Assembly (NCBI GenBank): GCA_041391725.1
Contig: JAWKNL010000004.1
Coordinates: forward strand, 1-64,000
Direction: 5' to 3'
Source: JAGQVA01 sp041391725
Lineage (GTDB): Bacteria > Bacteroidota > Bacteroidia > J057
DNA: 64,000 nucleotides
Part shown: piece by piece, positions 42,756 through 52,266 of the stretch
Layout: every line of letters begins with the position of its first letter
How positions within the stretch are numbered: the first letter of the stretch is position 1
Program-made: the position numbers and the translations under genes
The notes under the pieces: model-generated
What the model saw: only the letters and a program-made list of their open reading frames with translations
Database searches by the model: none
Told to the model about the DNA's origin: nothing

Positions 42756-44123
42756 CTAATAATACTTGCAATCTCCCCAGTACCGGCAGGCCCAGGCAAT
42801 CCATGTGCTCCAGTTGGGGCCCGTGCTGTGCCCTCCTGCGTGCTGCCGGTAAGCCAGTTCGCCATCCGTCAGCGCCGTCCCTGTAGGAGGAAACTCCGCA
42901 GTTCCAAAATCCTTTTTGCCCAGCAACCGATACACCGGGCCTGCATGTAATCCTCCCAGAAACATTCCCCGGGCATCAATCCACTGTCCTTCCACAAAGG
43001 GAGAGCCCGAGCTGATAAATACCGGCCTGGGTGCGCACAATGCAACTAGTTCATGGGCATCCACCGGCATGTCGTCGGGAGTAAGTACGCTGGCGTATTT
43101 GATAAAGTTGCCGCAAAACCAGTGATATTCGCCCGAACCTGCAAGGTTTTCTACCTGTTCACCAAATACCCTCCGCATGATTTTGGCTCCTCCCGCACCC
43201 GAAGAACCGATAAATCCCAGTGAAATTCTCGGCTCGAAGGCCATCGCCACCAAAGCGGCTTTTCCGTATCTTGATAATCCTTCGATGGCAATTCTCCGTG
43301 CATCGATATCTCTGTCTGTTTCAAAATAATCCAGCGCACGGCTCGCGCCCCAGGCCCATGCGCGGAGGGAACCCCAGTCGTCGGGCTTGCGGGGTTGACC
43401 GTGATTGACCAATCCGATGATACCGCTCGTCAGGCCTGCCCCATTATCCGCCTGAATGCTGGAAGGCACAATAATCGCATAACCCCAGCCTTTGGAGATC
43501 AGTTGTTCCTTCCAGGTAGGTTCGCCGCTGGCTCCCAGACCCAGGGGCTGCACTGGCCCTGGATTAAAGGGCGAGCGGATAAATCCAAATTCCAGTACCA
43601 CAGGCACAGGGCCGGTGGCGTTTTGTGGCGTGGCCACCAGCAGTTCTATCTCCACACTGAGCGCCGGATAAGCAGCATTGTCCACGATCCCGCGCAGCGT
43701 TTTCTCCTTTATCGGGAAATTGCCTGCCACAGTATCTTTGGTCGCGATGACCTTCCAACTGACGGAAGGAATATTCGCAGGCAGCCGCCCGTAAATGTGG
43801 TGCTCAAAATCTGCTACAATTTCCGGTCGCCTTTTGTTCCACCAGGCCTGTGCATTTTTCACAGGTTTACCGTTATTCAGTCGCAGCGGATCGGGCAGGG
43901 AATAAATATTGACTTTTTCTTCAAAACGGTTAGCTGCATTGGGCGCCTGTGGGTTGCCTGAAGGGCCGGGTCTGACTTCGCTGGATTTGATGCCCAACTG
44001 ACCGAGCATCTGTTCGTAATCGGCTCGTGTGACTTTTGCGATCGAATCTCTGGCCGCCTGACTCATCTGGCCATGGGAGAGAGACATTACGGCTGAAAAT
44101 AAAAATAGCAGAAAAAAACGCAT
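42756..44123 (-). CDS. CE15-like glucuronoyl methylesterase
   Basis: About 455 residues from the ATG at 44123 (MRFFLLFLFSAVMSLSHGQ, a signal peptide); an earlier in-frame Met is less fitting. The alpha/beta-hydrolase core has AWAWGASRALDYFETDRDI, then the nucleophile elbow IEGLSRYGKAAL (Ser near 285; CE15 motif G-x-S-R-x-G-K), GSSGAGGAKIMRR, HWFCGNFIKYAS, APRPVFISSGSP, and the catalytic His in RQHAGGHS. CE15 enzymes cut the ester between 4-O-methyl-glucuronic acid of xylan and lignin, or similar uronic esters. Secreted. It is intact while its upstream neighbours on both strands (CHAT, PL22, PL9) are broken. Confidence 0.85.
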   Translation of the reverse strand: MRFFLLFLFSAVMSLSHGQMSQAARDSIAKVTRADYEQMLGQLGIKSSEVRPGPSGNPQAPNAANRFEEKVNIYSLPDPLRLNNGKPVKNAQAWWNKRRPEIVADFEHHIYGRLPANIPSVSWKVIATKDTVAGNFPIKEKTLRGIVDNAAYPALSVEIELLVATPQNATGPVPVVLEFGFIRSPFNPGPVQPLGLGASGEPTWKEQLISKGWGYAIIVPSSIQADNGAGLTSGIIGLVNHGQPRKPDDWGSLRAWAWGASRALDYFETDRDIDARRIAIEGLSRYGKAALVAMAFEPRISLGFIGSSGAGGAKIMRRVFGEQVENLAGSGEYHWFCGNFIKYASVLTPDDMPVDAHELVALCAPRPVFISSGSPFVEGQWIDARGMFLGGLHAGPVYRLLGKKDFGTAEFPPTGTALTDGELAYRQHAGGHSTGPNWSTWIAWACRYWGDCKYY

Positions 44124-44147
44124 AGCAGTAGAATTCAATTTGGAGGT

Positions 44148-45481
44148 CTAATACGGTATCCCAAAAGTAGAAAACGAAGCCCAGTAAATGGGTTCAGCTT
44201 CGGGATTCTGTTTGCGGTATTCAAGCATGGCCTGACGCAGCGGTTCGCAGGGGAAAAACCGGTGGGGTTCGTGTATTTTTTGCATAAAAAGCTGCATGAG
44301 ACTGTTGGTGGCACTATCATCTACCGACCAGAGGCTCATGATAATATTTTCCGCTCCTGCGAGTTGAAACGCACGGCTGAGCCCGATCACCCCGGTGTCC
44401 TGACTTTGCCCCAGCCCTGTCTGGCAGGCGCTGAGAATGACCAGAATGGCCGAAAACCGATTCTGCTGAATTTCCCTCGCCGACCAGAAGCCTTGCGGAT
44501 TGTCTTCTGTAGGGGTGAAAAAACAACCCACTCCCATCCAGCGGATTCTCCGGATCGGCGATGCCATGCGTAGCCAGATAGAGGATCGAAACGTTGCCCC
44601 TTTGGTTTTATTTCCGGTAAAGTTGCTGCCGGTCCGATCAGCACCTGTTCGGGAGCCACAGACAACTGTCCCGAAATCACTTTTACCTCTTCTTCTGCAC
44701 CCGGGAAAGCGAAGAGCAGAGAGATCCGGTTACCTTCTGTACTAAATACCGGATTACCCACAAACAGCGCATCGCGATACAGGGTTGTGGGTTTGTCGAA
44801 ACCGATCTCTCCGCTTTTGGCAACCTGTTTGCGCACGGTAAGCCTGGCAATTTCGTAGAGACTGGCGGCCATAGAGTAAGACCACTTGTCGATAAAAAGT
44901 GTGTCGTCAGCAAATGGGGTTAAAATTGCAAAGGAATCTGCTGGATATTGAGGGCAGGAATGACAATGAGATGTTCGGTTTTGTTTTCCCGAATGTTTTC
45001 ACCCAGACCCTCGAGGAAACAGGAGCGAACTGATCGTGCGGATGATGTTTTGTGCGTCAATGGGCGATTCGCAGGGAGGATTCCTCTCCCCATTCCATTC
45101 CTCTTTTGCGAAGTGCTTACGGTTGTGTGAATGTTTGTTGAATTCAGCCCACTCAGATCTGCGCCCAGACGGGACATTTCCTCCAGGGTAACTTCTGCCT
45201 GCCCCTGAAACTGAAATCCCTGTGTGGTGAGAAAATAAACTTTCAGCATATCATCTTCAAAAGTAGATCAGCAGTCCGACCGGTGCGTCTTCATAGAACG
45301 ACCGAAGGCGAGCGACGATAGAGGTTTCGGAAATGGGTTTATTCAGCCATTCTTCCATCTCCGGGGTGATTCTGTACGCTCTGGATTGAATCATATCGCG
45401 AAAAATCGCCCCGGTAGTCCAGCCGTATCCATATCAAAGACTTTTCACCAAAGGGAGGCGGAGGTTTTTGTCGTCGGGCAT
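44148..45481 (-). pseudogene. Broken CHAT-domain protein
   Basis: Pieces of one protein appear in different frames. From the N-terminal side (45481) come MPDDKNLRLPLVKSL, an in-frame TGA, then GAIFRDMIQSRAYRITPEME; MLKVYFLTTQGFQFQG; the middle FDKPTTLYRDALFVGNPVF; and at the C-terminus ILSACQTGLGQSQDTG with AGAENIIMSLWSVDD, a CHAT (caspase-like) protease domain with the His/Cys-type ending (SACQTG contains the Cys). At least four frame changes and one internal stop occur over 1.3 kb. CHAT proteins are peptidases or signalling partners. As read, no complete product can be made. The stop lies 25 bases upstream of the CE15 start, same strand. Confidence 0.75.
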
Positions 45482-45641
45482 AGGGCGTTTTTGTGAATAT
45501 AAGAAAGAGACTCGGGGATTTCTCTGGAGTTTCTGGGGATTGGGGAATAGGATTTTTTACATTGATACTTTATGCCGCATGCACTTTCGCATACGGCGCT
45601 AAACGCCCTTTAGGACGCATGAATTTAACCGGAATTCTGCT

Positions 45642-46994
45642 ATGAGAAGTAAGTGGTACTAATTTTAACTATAGCCATCATAGGATTGGCAACCTGTCTG
45701 CCAACTCAGGCACAAATTGGAAAACGTTTTTCCTTCCGAGCGAAAAGTGGTGAAAGATCCTGTAACGGGGGCCGAACTGATATTTGCCAGACCAGCAAGC
45801 CAGAACGGGATGCTAAAATATATCAGACACATAATCAATGGACTTCGGATGGCCAATGGCTCATTTTCGCTCGGACCGTGTAAAAGGCGAGGCTATGGCG
45901 GTCAATGAAAAAACCGGAGACATCGTTCAGGTTACCGAAGGCGGATACCGCGGCATGTTGAATATTGCCCGCAAATCGATGCGACTGTTTTTTATGCAGC
46001 CTGCGTCCCAGGGCGATGGCGACAAGGCAAGTGAAATTGTGCAAGTTGACCTGGCAAATTTGTTTAATGATAGCAAGCAGGGGACCCTGAAACCGGCCTC
46101 CCACAGAAAGTTTGCGGCGTGATTCCCGCTGGATTTGAAGCTAACGGCGATATGGCCCTCGATACAGATGAGGAATGGGTTTGGTTTCGGGTAGGAAAAA
46201 TGAGGCAACAAAACATCTGGCAGAAGGGACAAAAATGGAGGACAACTTTGGGCCTCGCAATATGGGTGCAGGGCCGGGTGGTATCGCAGGGATGAATGTC
46301 TCAACCGGAGAAATCAAACATGTGGTGTCCGTTCCCTTTTCAAATGGGCCATTTACAGAGTAATCTGGGTTTCGGGGCAGATTGTTTTTGCTGGGAAACC
46401 GGTGGCAAATCTCCCCAGCGCACCTGGATCGTCAACGCAGACGGTACAGGCCTTCGCCCACTTTATCCCGAGTCTCCTTATGAATGGGTTACCCATGAAG
46501 CGATTATTACGCCAGCAGGTACGATTGCTATTATGGGGCGCCGGGCTATTCCCCGGCGTTGATGCCGAAGGCCGCCCGGCATCCTACAGACGTGCGCGGT
46601 GCAAATCCCGGACAGGAAGCAGCGTGGGCCTTGTGGCACAAAGGGAAAAACCAACCGGACTGGCCATCGTCAACATAGAGACCAGAGAAATGAAAATCGT
46701 GGGGCAGACAAAGGAAGGAAGTGGCTTATGGCATGTTACAGGTTCGCCTGACGGGCGTTTTGCGGTTGGGGATGATTTCTCCCGCAATATTTATCTGATC
46801 GACCGCCATACAGGAGAGATGATATTGCTGTCCGCCGGACACAAAGCTACGGCCGCTGACCACCCGCATCCTTCATTTAACGCCGATGGTACCAAAATCC
46901 AGATTCAATCGGCGATGCTTTCCGAGATGACCGATCCATGAATATTTGTGTTATCCCTATACCCAAGTCATGGTTGAAACGGAAATATGAATAA
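45642..46994 (+). pseudogene. Broken oligogalacturonate lyase (PL22-like)
   Basis: A signal-peptide start (ATIAIIGLATCLPTQAQIG-like, beginning near 45650) is followed by propeller-type segments spread over several frames: KDPVTGAELI, THNQWTSDGQWLIF, RSDRVKGEAMAVNEKTGDI, VWFRVG, MGAGPGGIAGMNVSTGEIKH, CWETGGKSPQRTWIVNADG, YEWVTHEAIITPAGTIA, REMKIVGQTKEGSGLWHV, and HPHPSFNADGTKIQ. This order matches the seven-bladed Pectate_lyase22 family, which breaks unsaturated digalacturonate. I count at least six frame changes. It is divergent to the CE15 and CHAT genes and parallel to the PL9 remnant. Confidence 0.7.
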
Positions 46995-47029
46995 ACCGCA
47001 GTTATAATTCTTATTCTATAAATGTGATC

Positions 47030-48699
47030 ATGAAATATCTATATTCTATATTGCTTTTCTTCGTCATTGGGACTACCGCTGTGTTTCCTCAAATTTATGT
47101 ATACTTCAATGGAGACGATTCCAATCCGGGGACAATAACCCAACCGTTTGAGTCTATTCAGCAGGCGCAGGCAGCAGCCAGTCCGGGAGACACTGTATTT
47201 ATCAGAGGTGGATTGTATCAGGTACGCGAGGAATCAGATATCGCAAATTCAACAAGAATCTCTTTGCCTGTATCACCTTTTTAAACAAAAGCGGACTCCC
47301 AGGGCAGACCATAAAATATTGGGCATATCCCGGAAAACCCCTGTTTTTGACTTTTCCAATGTCGCACCGGCAAATCGGCGCGTCGTGGGGATTTGGGTTG
47401 ATCAGGGGACCGAATTATTCATATTAAAGGCCTGGAAATGACGGGCACATGGGTTACCATTCTCACCCCCATACCGAGTCTTATTGTATTTATAGCCGGG
47501 GGAGCAATAATATATTCGAACAAATCAGCATGCATGACAATATCAGTGCCAGTCTTCGGCATTACATTGGCGGCAACAACTTGTTCTGAATTGCGATTCT
47601 TACCGCAACCATGACAATGTATCCGGAAGATGGCCTAGGTAGTAATACCGACGGCTTCGGTTGCCATCCCAACCCGGGCAGCCCCGGCAATGTTTTTCGT
47701 GGTTGCCGCGCCTGGTTTAATAGTGATGACGGCTTCGACATCATCCGTGCCGACGAATCTGTCGTCTTTGAAAATTGCTGGGCGTTTTATAATGGATTTT
47801 CAACCGCTTTCAAAGTTTAGGTGACGGCAATGGTTTTAAAGCCGGAGGATATGCACGCATGATCAGGCCAATCAAATTCCCGAGCCCCGTGCCAAAATAC
47901 CGTCAGGTTTGTGTGGCGGTGCGCAATAAAGCCAGCGGTTTTTATTCCAATCATCATCGGCAGGCAATGACTGGTACAATAATACCGCCTATCTGAATAA
48001 CTCAATTTTAATATGGTGAGCCGCGAGAGCCCGGAGATTGATAATATATGGGTGGATGGATATGATCACGTGCTCAAAAACAACCCTGAGTTATAAGCCA
48101 TTCGGGTTTTGGAACGCATACGGCCTATATCGATACCGCTTTAAAAATGCTTTGGCGAACAACTCGTTTGGATTGCCCATCCACGCTCACCGATACTGAC
48201 TTTATCAGTGTAGATGTAACCTGCTGACATCACCGCAGAAATCCTGACGGCAGTTTGCCCCGACATCGATTTTCTGCGACCGGCGCAAGTGCAGTTATAG
48301 ATGCCGGTGTATTATCGGATTTCCCTATTCCGGCACGGCACTTTGATCTCGGTGCGTTTGAAACCGATTATTCTACCGGTATTAAAACATTCGAAGAAAA
48401 TGTTGCTGGAAAAATAGCCTTGCTTCAGAATTACCCCAATCCCTTTGATTCGCAGACAAATATCAGCTATAACCTGTCCGAGCCCAGGAAATATCCACGT
48501 GTCTGTTTACAATATTTTCAGGCAAAAAATCCGCACGTTGGTACAGCAATATCAGCGTCCGGGAGAATTTACCGTGTCGTGGGATGGGGCAGATGAACTC
48601 GGCGCATGCCGTCGCCACCGGAATTTATATTTACAGCTTATCAGTCTCAACTCAGCGGGTTCTTATTCGGTTCAGAAGAAGATGGTGCGGTTGAGGTGA
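47030..48699 (+). pseudogene. Broken PL9-like pectate lyase with T9SS tail
   Basis: The start ATG at 47030 gives a signal peptide (YSILLFFVIGTTAVFPQ) and the opening YFNGDDSNPGTITQPFESIQ followed by AASPGDTVFIRGGLYQ, typical of right-handed beta-helix pectate lyases. In other frames come EDGLGSNTDGFGCHPNPGSP, NVFRGCRAWFNSDDGFDII and FENCWAFYNGFSTA, the PL9 catalytic region, then GDGNGFKAGGYAR. The end reads LLQNYPNPFDSQTNISYNL with VSVYNIFRQKIRTL and SVQKKMVRLR, a T9SS sorting tail. At least five frame changes are needed to join the parts. It would cut polygalacturonate outside the cell. Confidence 0.7.
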
Positions 48700-49396
48700 G
48701 AGGGATCAACAATTACTGCTCAGAGCCTTTCTAACTGCAACCAGGGCATCCTTCAAATCCTGATTGGGTTGGGAGGGTTCGTGCATCAAAAAATTTTGAG
48801 TCTTTTTTTGATGTCAGAATTTGATTGTGCTCTTCTACGATTTCTTTGGCCTGGCTGGGCAGATTGAATGATAAAATCCGTCCAGACTCCGGAAGCCACC
48901 CAATATAGAAGCATATTCGAAAAATTCCTTTGCTCTTTTGTCAAACGTGCATTAAATCAGGGCATATCTTCACTTGGCATTACATTTTGAATTATGAGGT
49001 GAATGCACGTATTATTTACGTATAAAACTATGGCGTGTTGTGAGTTTAGGTGTTGGAGGCGAGGGTCTATATTGCGTTTTTACCCTGAATATGGACTTGA
49101 GGAGCTCAACAGGCTTATATTTCGAAATACCGCTCTTATACAAAGAATAATGTGGTTTGCGAGCGAGTTATAACGAAATAACCACGAATTCACGAATATG
49201 GATCGAATAGAAGCTAAACTTTTCGCAAACCACTTTCCGCCTAGTATAATTTTTGCATAGTATATTCAGTGATAGTTTCAATATAGTCAACTTCTTCCCA
49301 ATATATGGAGGTGTGAATTTGCTCAAACTCGAATGCCCATCGGATAAGTGAGAATTCGGGGTTCTTTTATTCTCACCGGTTTCCAAACCACATTTA
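48700..49396. other. Intergenic stretch with unassigned gene remnants
   Basis: No complete gene is seen over about 700 bases. On the minus strand near 48710-48950 are short peptide-like pieces (AKEIVEEHNQILTSKKDSKF, DLKDALVAVRKALSSNC), broken by frame changes, and near 49020-49150 a plus-strand run with LGVGGEGLYCVF-like text. I cannot assign a family. A common noncoding phrase (CCACGAATTCACGAAT, 49180-49195) and the repeated motif at 49220-49251 are here. Confidence 0.5.
49220..49251 (+). repeat. Bipartite motif (copy 2 of 2)
   Basis: TTTTCGCAAACCACTTT, a six-base gap and AGTATAATT, identical in both blocks and in spacing to 40788-40819. Here no open gene follows within the expected distance. 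Confidence 0.5.
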
Positions 49397-50160
49397 TTAA
49401 ACCCTTCCTATAAAATTAATGGGAGAATAGCGACAGATTTCGTCAAAACTTCCGTTTTTATAAATAGGTTAGGGTTTGATTGAACTTAAAAACGCGATAT
49501 AGAAAATAGTTTTAGAATTTGTTTGGCTAAACCGCAACTCATTTGCAGAAAAATAAAACGGAGTAAGTTCACCTAATTTTGTTGTCTTTACTTCAATATA
49601 ACGATCACTTCCATTTTTCGTTTTGATAAGATGTCAAATCATGCCCATCACCTAACTCTTTTGAAATCCATTCAACTTTTTCTGCATAATTTTCTTTACT
49701 TGAACTGAAAAAGTCGCCATTTTTCATATTCCATCACTAATTCCTCACCTAATTCGCCTAATTTCTTATTCTTTTGTTCAATTTCTATATGGTTAGGAGT
49801 TCTCAGTCTATTTGAATATTCTGGTTTTGGTTCTTCAATTGAGACATTTTGTAGAATTCTACAAGCAATTTTGAATATTCAATGTTCTTAGGTGTCTGAT
49901 CAATTCTTCATCTGTGAATTTGGTAAATAAATTATAATTCTTTTCACCGTCGGTAAGCCAAAACCGATTCTTCTAGAAGGGACTGATAATTTGACCTTGG
50001 TTTATAGCCAACTATATAAGGGATTTGTATTTCAGTAAAACTGCACTAATATTTTGAACTGTTTGAATTCAATTGACCCTTCGCTGCGTTTATTCAGTTT
50101 AGGTAGTATAGCTTTTCTAAATTCAGCTTTTTGTAGGGTATTCCATTTATTTCCAAATTT
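49397..50160 (-). pseudogene. DUF3883-domain protein, 3' part, cut by IS66
   Basis: The C-terminal part of a DUF3883 (Mrr-like nuclease-fold) protein in broken frames. It reads AEFRKAILPKLNKRSEGSIE at the upstream side, then EKVEWISKELGDGHDLTSYQ, a one-base frame change, then NGSDRYIEVKTTKLGELTPF and YFSANELRFSQTNSKTIFY, ending SPINFIGRV at 49397. The IEVKTT motif is the family hallmark. DUF3883 domains occur in restriction and other DNA-interacting proteins; its role here is unproved. The gene's first part is on the other side of the IS66 element at 51636-51705. Joining the two across the duplicated CCAAATTT restores a continuous N-terminal domain apart from small frame changes. Confidence 0.75.
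50153..50160. repeat. IS66 target-site duplication, left
   Basis: CCAAATTT directly before the element. The identical eight bases follow the right end at 51636. Confidence 0.85.
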
Positions 50161-51635
50161 GTAACTTACTTGGGTACTCTGAAGCGGGGGAAAAGGAATT
50201 TTCCCCTCAAACAAATCGGTAAACGCGTTGAGGGCGTTGCGATTGTGTTTTCGGAGGTGGATAAAAGGGAATAAATACGACAAAGCGATCGGTCCGATTT
50301 TCGTACGAAAACATCCGGCATTTTTCTGTTGCGGCCTTTAAGGGGTCGAATCGCCGCTTTCGGCCTGATTATTGGTAAAAGCACATCGGGCTGGGTGGCA
50401 AATAATAAGACGGCGGATTTAAATTTGCTTAAGCGGTTTAACAAATTCCTGCCCTTGGATTGTCGGGGTTTTCCGCGGGGATTTTTGATGGGAGGGGTTC
50501 TTCTTTATGGGCACTTTTGCAGATGAGATCGTAGCGTCGCCAGAGGGGATCATCCGGGGTGAGTCTCAGGTCGGCTCAGTCTGGATTTTTTGATGCAGAG
50601 TGAACAGGAGCCGTTGCATCCGGGCGGCCCAACGGATCCATTTTCTTTCAACCCTGAAGTTCCCGTACCAAATGCGCCCGCACAAGGCATGCTGCACATT
50701 TTCTAATGAAAAATGAGGAGCCCAACAATCATGCCAGTGTGCCCGAATATCCCGGTAAAATCGAGGCGTCTCCCAGCGCTTCCCGACCCCGCTTTTCATG
50801 CCCATAGACGTGAGTATAATCGGCGGTGCTGCTGCTATGCACCCGGTGTAATTTCCCCGCCGTTCGCACCCCGGTCTCGTCGGCATGAAACCACCGCCGA
50901 GGCCGCAACTTGTGCCTTGATTTCGGCTTCTACCGGCGCTAACCGCTCGTAGGCCTGACTCAGTGCCTGTTCCTGCGTATGATCGTTGATCGAATATCCA
51001 TACAAATCCAGAAATAATTCACTCGTCCGCTGCCACGATAAATGAAACTGCGTGTTTAACAGTACCAGCGCCTTTACCCCGGAGCCCATATTGGACCGGC
51101 GACGACACCTCCTTCCGGAAACGGTTGGTAGATCACCGAGCGGCATTTCGAACGCCCGACATTCATACGACTGATACTCCCGCACATACAACGCTTGAAC
51201 GGGCAAATCAAACACCTGACGACAGGCTGCCAGTTGGGGTTCCACCCCCGCCAGACTTTCTCCGCCATCGATCCGGTATCAACGCCACTACCTCATCTGC
51301 TTCTGCTACCATCTCCAGCGTCTGACCCTTATGACCTACCTGACCCCCAGACTTCTTCCCTTTGCCTTTCTTCGGCAGCACAATCTTCTTCCGAAATCCA
51401 TCACTTGACGAGGGCTTCGAACTATTCCCACTGTTTTTTGGTCCAACTGCGCCCGCAAACGCTTCACCTCCTCACTCAAGGATAACACCTGGGCCATTAA
51501 TTCCCGTATTAACTCATGACACCCTTCCAGTGTTTGCGGTAATTCCATTTCCTTTGTTTAGAAAAACAATTTCTGCCTTTTTTTTATCCTTTTCCTATTT
51601 TTCTTATTTTCAAATTCGGATACCTAAGTAGTTAC
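50161..51635 (-). mobile_element. IS66-family insertion sequence (single-transposase type)
   Basis: 1475 bases bounded by imperfect terminal inverted repeats: left end GTAACTTACTTGGGTACTC; right end, read on the minus strand, GTAACTACTTAGGTATCC. An exact eight-base duplication CCAAATTT flanks it (50153-50160 and 51636-51643); eight bases is the known target size for IS66. One transposase frame, damaged, fills the inside. No separate tnpA/tnpB genes are seen, which fits the one-gene subgroup (ISBst12-like). It splits a DUF3883 gene. Confidence 0.88.
50200..51548 (-). pseudogene. Broken IS66 transposase
   Basis: Several frames together give one IS66 (DDE) transposase. The N-terminal coiled coil reads ELMAQVLSLSEEVKRLRAQL, followed in another frame by SSSDGF-type and GGQVGHKGQTLEM pieces. 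The zinc-binding/DDE region shows MGSGVKALVLLNTQFHLSWQ and TSELFLDLYGYSINDHTQEQ. The C-terminal part shows HDCWAPHFSLENVQHALC, a classic IS66 signature, and RNRKMPDVFVRKSDRSLCRI. At least four frame changes interrupt it, so the element is probably no longer able to move by itself. Confidence 0.8.
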
Positions 51636-51643
51636 CCAAATTT
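51636..51643. repeat. IS66 target-site duplication, right
   Basis: CCAAATTT, identical to 50153-50160, directly after the right inverted repeat of the element. Confidence 0.85.
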
Positions 51644-51705
51644 AACATCTGGAAATAGTCCATTACTATTAGTTCAACTTCATATTTTGTCCAATCAGAA
51701 TTCAC
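51636..51705 (-). pseudogene. DUF3883-domain protein, 5' part
   Basis: Reads NSDWTKYEVELIVMDYFQML toward the IS66 right end, starting from a GTG at 51705; the real start could lie slightly upstream. 'W-T-x-x-E-V-E-L-x-V-x-D-Y-F-x-M-L' is the usual opening of DUF3883-type proteins. Across the element it continues with NLEINGIPYKKAEFRKAIL (after the duplicated CCAAATTT and one frame change), a good match to the family. Confidence 0.7.
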
Positions 51706-51792
51706 GAATGGTAGGGTAGTATTTGGACCTGAGATACTTTTGCTTAATATCAAAAAGTTATAGCATCGGAGCAAGACTTTTTTTCTCCCAAC

Positions 51793-51819
51793 AAAAAAAG
51801 GGCTGCCACTGGCAACCCT
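51793..51819 (-). terminator. Terminator after tRNA-Pro
   Basis: Stem of nine base pairs on the minus strand (AGGGTTGCC / GGCAGCCCT, loop AGT) followed by seven T residues. It serves the tRNA genes on the minus strand. Confidence 0.8.
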
Positions 51820-51830
51820 GTAGTTATCTT

Positions 51831-51872
51831 GTCGAGGTGGTGGCTTCAAGCCCCCGGCCCCCTGCTTCCAAA
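51831..51872 (-). pseudogene. tRNA-Pro 3'-half remnant
   Basis: On the minus strand this reads TTTGGAAGCAGGGGGCC, then a changed T-arm and CCACCTCGAC: the anticodon loop (TGG) through acceptor end of tRNA-Pro with several changes. It lies eight bases from the complete tRNA-Pro. Confidence 0.6.
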
Positions 51873-51879
51873 AAATTTG

Positions 51880-51954
51880 TCGAGGTGGCGGGATTCGAGC
51901 CTGCGGCCCCCTGCTCCCAAAGCAGGTGCGCTAACCGGACTGCGCTACACCTCG
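51880..51954 (-). tRNA. tRNA-Pro (anticodon UGG)
   Basis: 75 bases. The acceptor CGAGGTG pairs with CACCTCG, discriminator A; anticodon stem CCTGC-TTTGGGA-GCAGG; T-arm GCAGG-CTCGAAT-CCCGC (paired with a minor imperfection). CCA is not encoded. It is the only complete one of three tRNA-Pro-like pieces here. Confidence 0.88.
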
Positions 51955-51956
51955 TA

Positions 51957-51996
51957 ATCAGGTGCGCTAATCTGCCTAAGCAGACGCTACACCTCG
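51957..51996 (-). pseudogene. tRNA-Pro 5'-half remnant
   Basis: On the minus strand it reads CGAGGTGTAGCGTCTGC and TTAGCGCACCTG, the acceptor/D-arm part of tRNA-Pro, then runs into the true tRNA-Pro. No anticodon loop follows. Confidence 0.55.
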
Positions 51997-52025
51997 ATCT
52001 TAAAGGCAAAGCTATGGCGGCTTTG

Positions 52026-52121
52026 TGGCGGAGAGGGAGGGATTCAGGCCCTCGATACCCTTTGCAAGGTATGACGGTTTAGCAAATATATACGTTGGTT
52101 TCAGCCACTCACCTACTCTCA
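52026..52121 (-). pseudogene. Degenerate tRNA-Ser (GCU)
   Basis: On the minus strand the parts are recognisable as tRNA-Ser: GAGTGGCTGAAACCAACG (D-arm), TTTGCTAAACCG with anticodon GCT, a long variable arm ATACC...GGTAT, and TCCCTCCCTCTCCGCCA with CCA encoded. The 5' side of the anticodon stem is replaced by TATATA, and the T-loop has changes (GGCCTGAATCC). Either the gene is dead or the sequence has errors here. Confidence 0.6.
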
Positions 52122-52266
52122 AAGCGTTTGCAAAGATAGTAATTCGGGATAAAAAAGCCTAAACTTTTTTTGATTTTTATCTGAGGTTTTTTCTACGGAT
52201 TTTCTGCGCTTGGGTTAATGCTTCTTTGCATTAATTTCACTCCCCGCGACCTTTCACCTCTGATCC

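Noticed and set aside
48700..49150. Possible four-helix-bundle or toxin/antitoxin gene in the remnant area
   Set aside because: Only short broken pieces could be read. No start, stop and motif come together in one frame.
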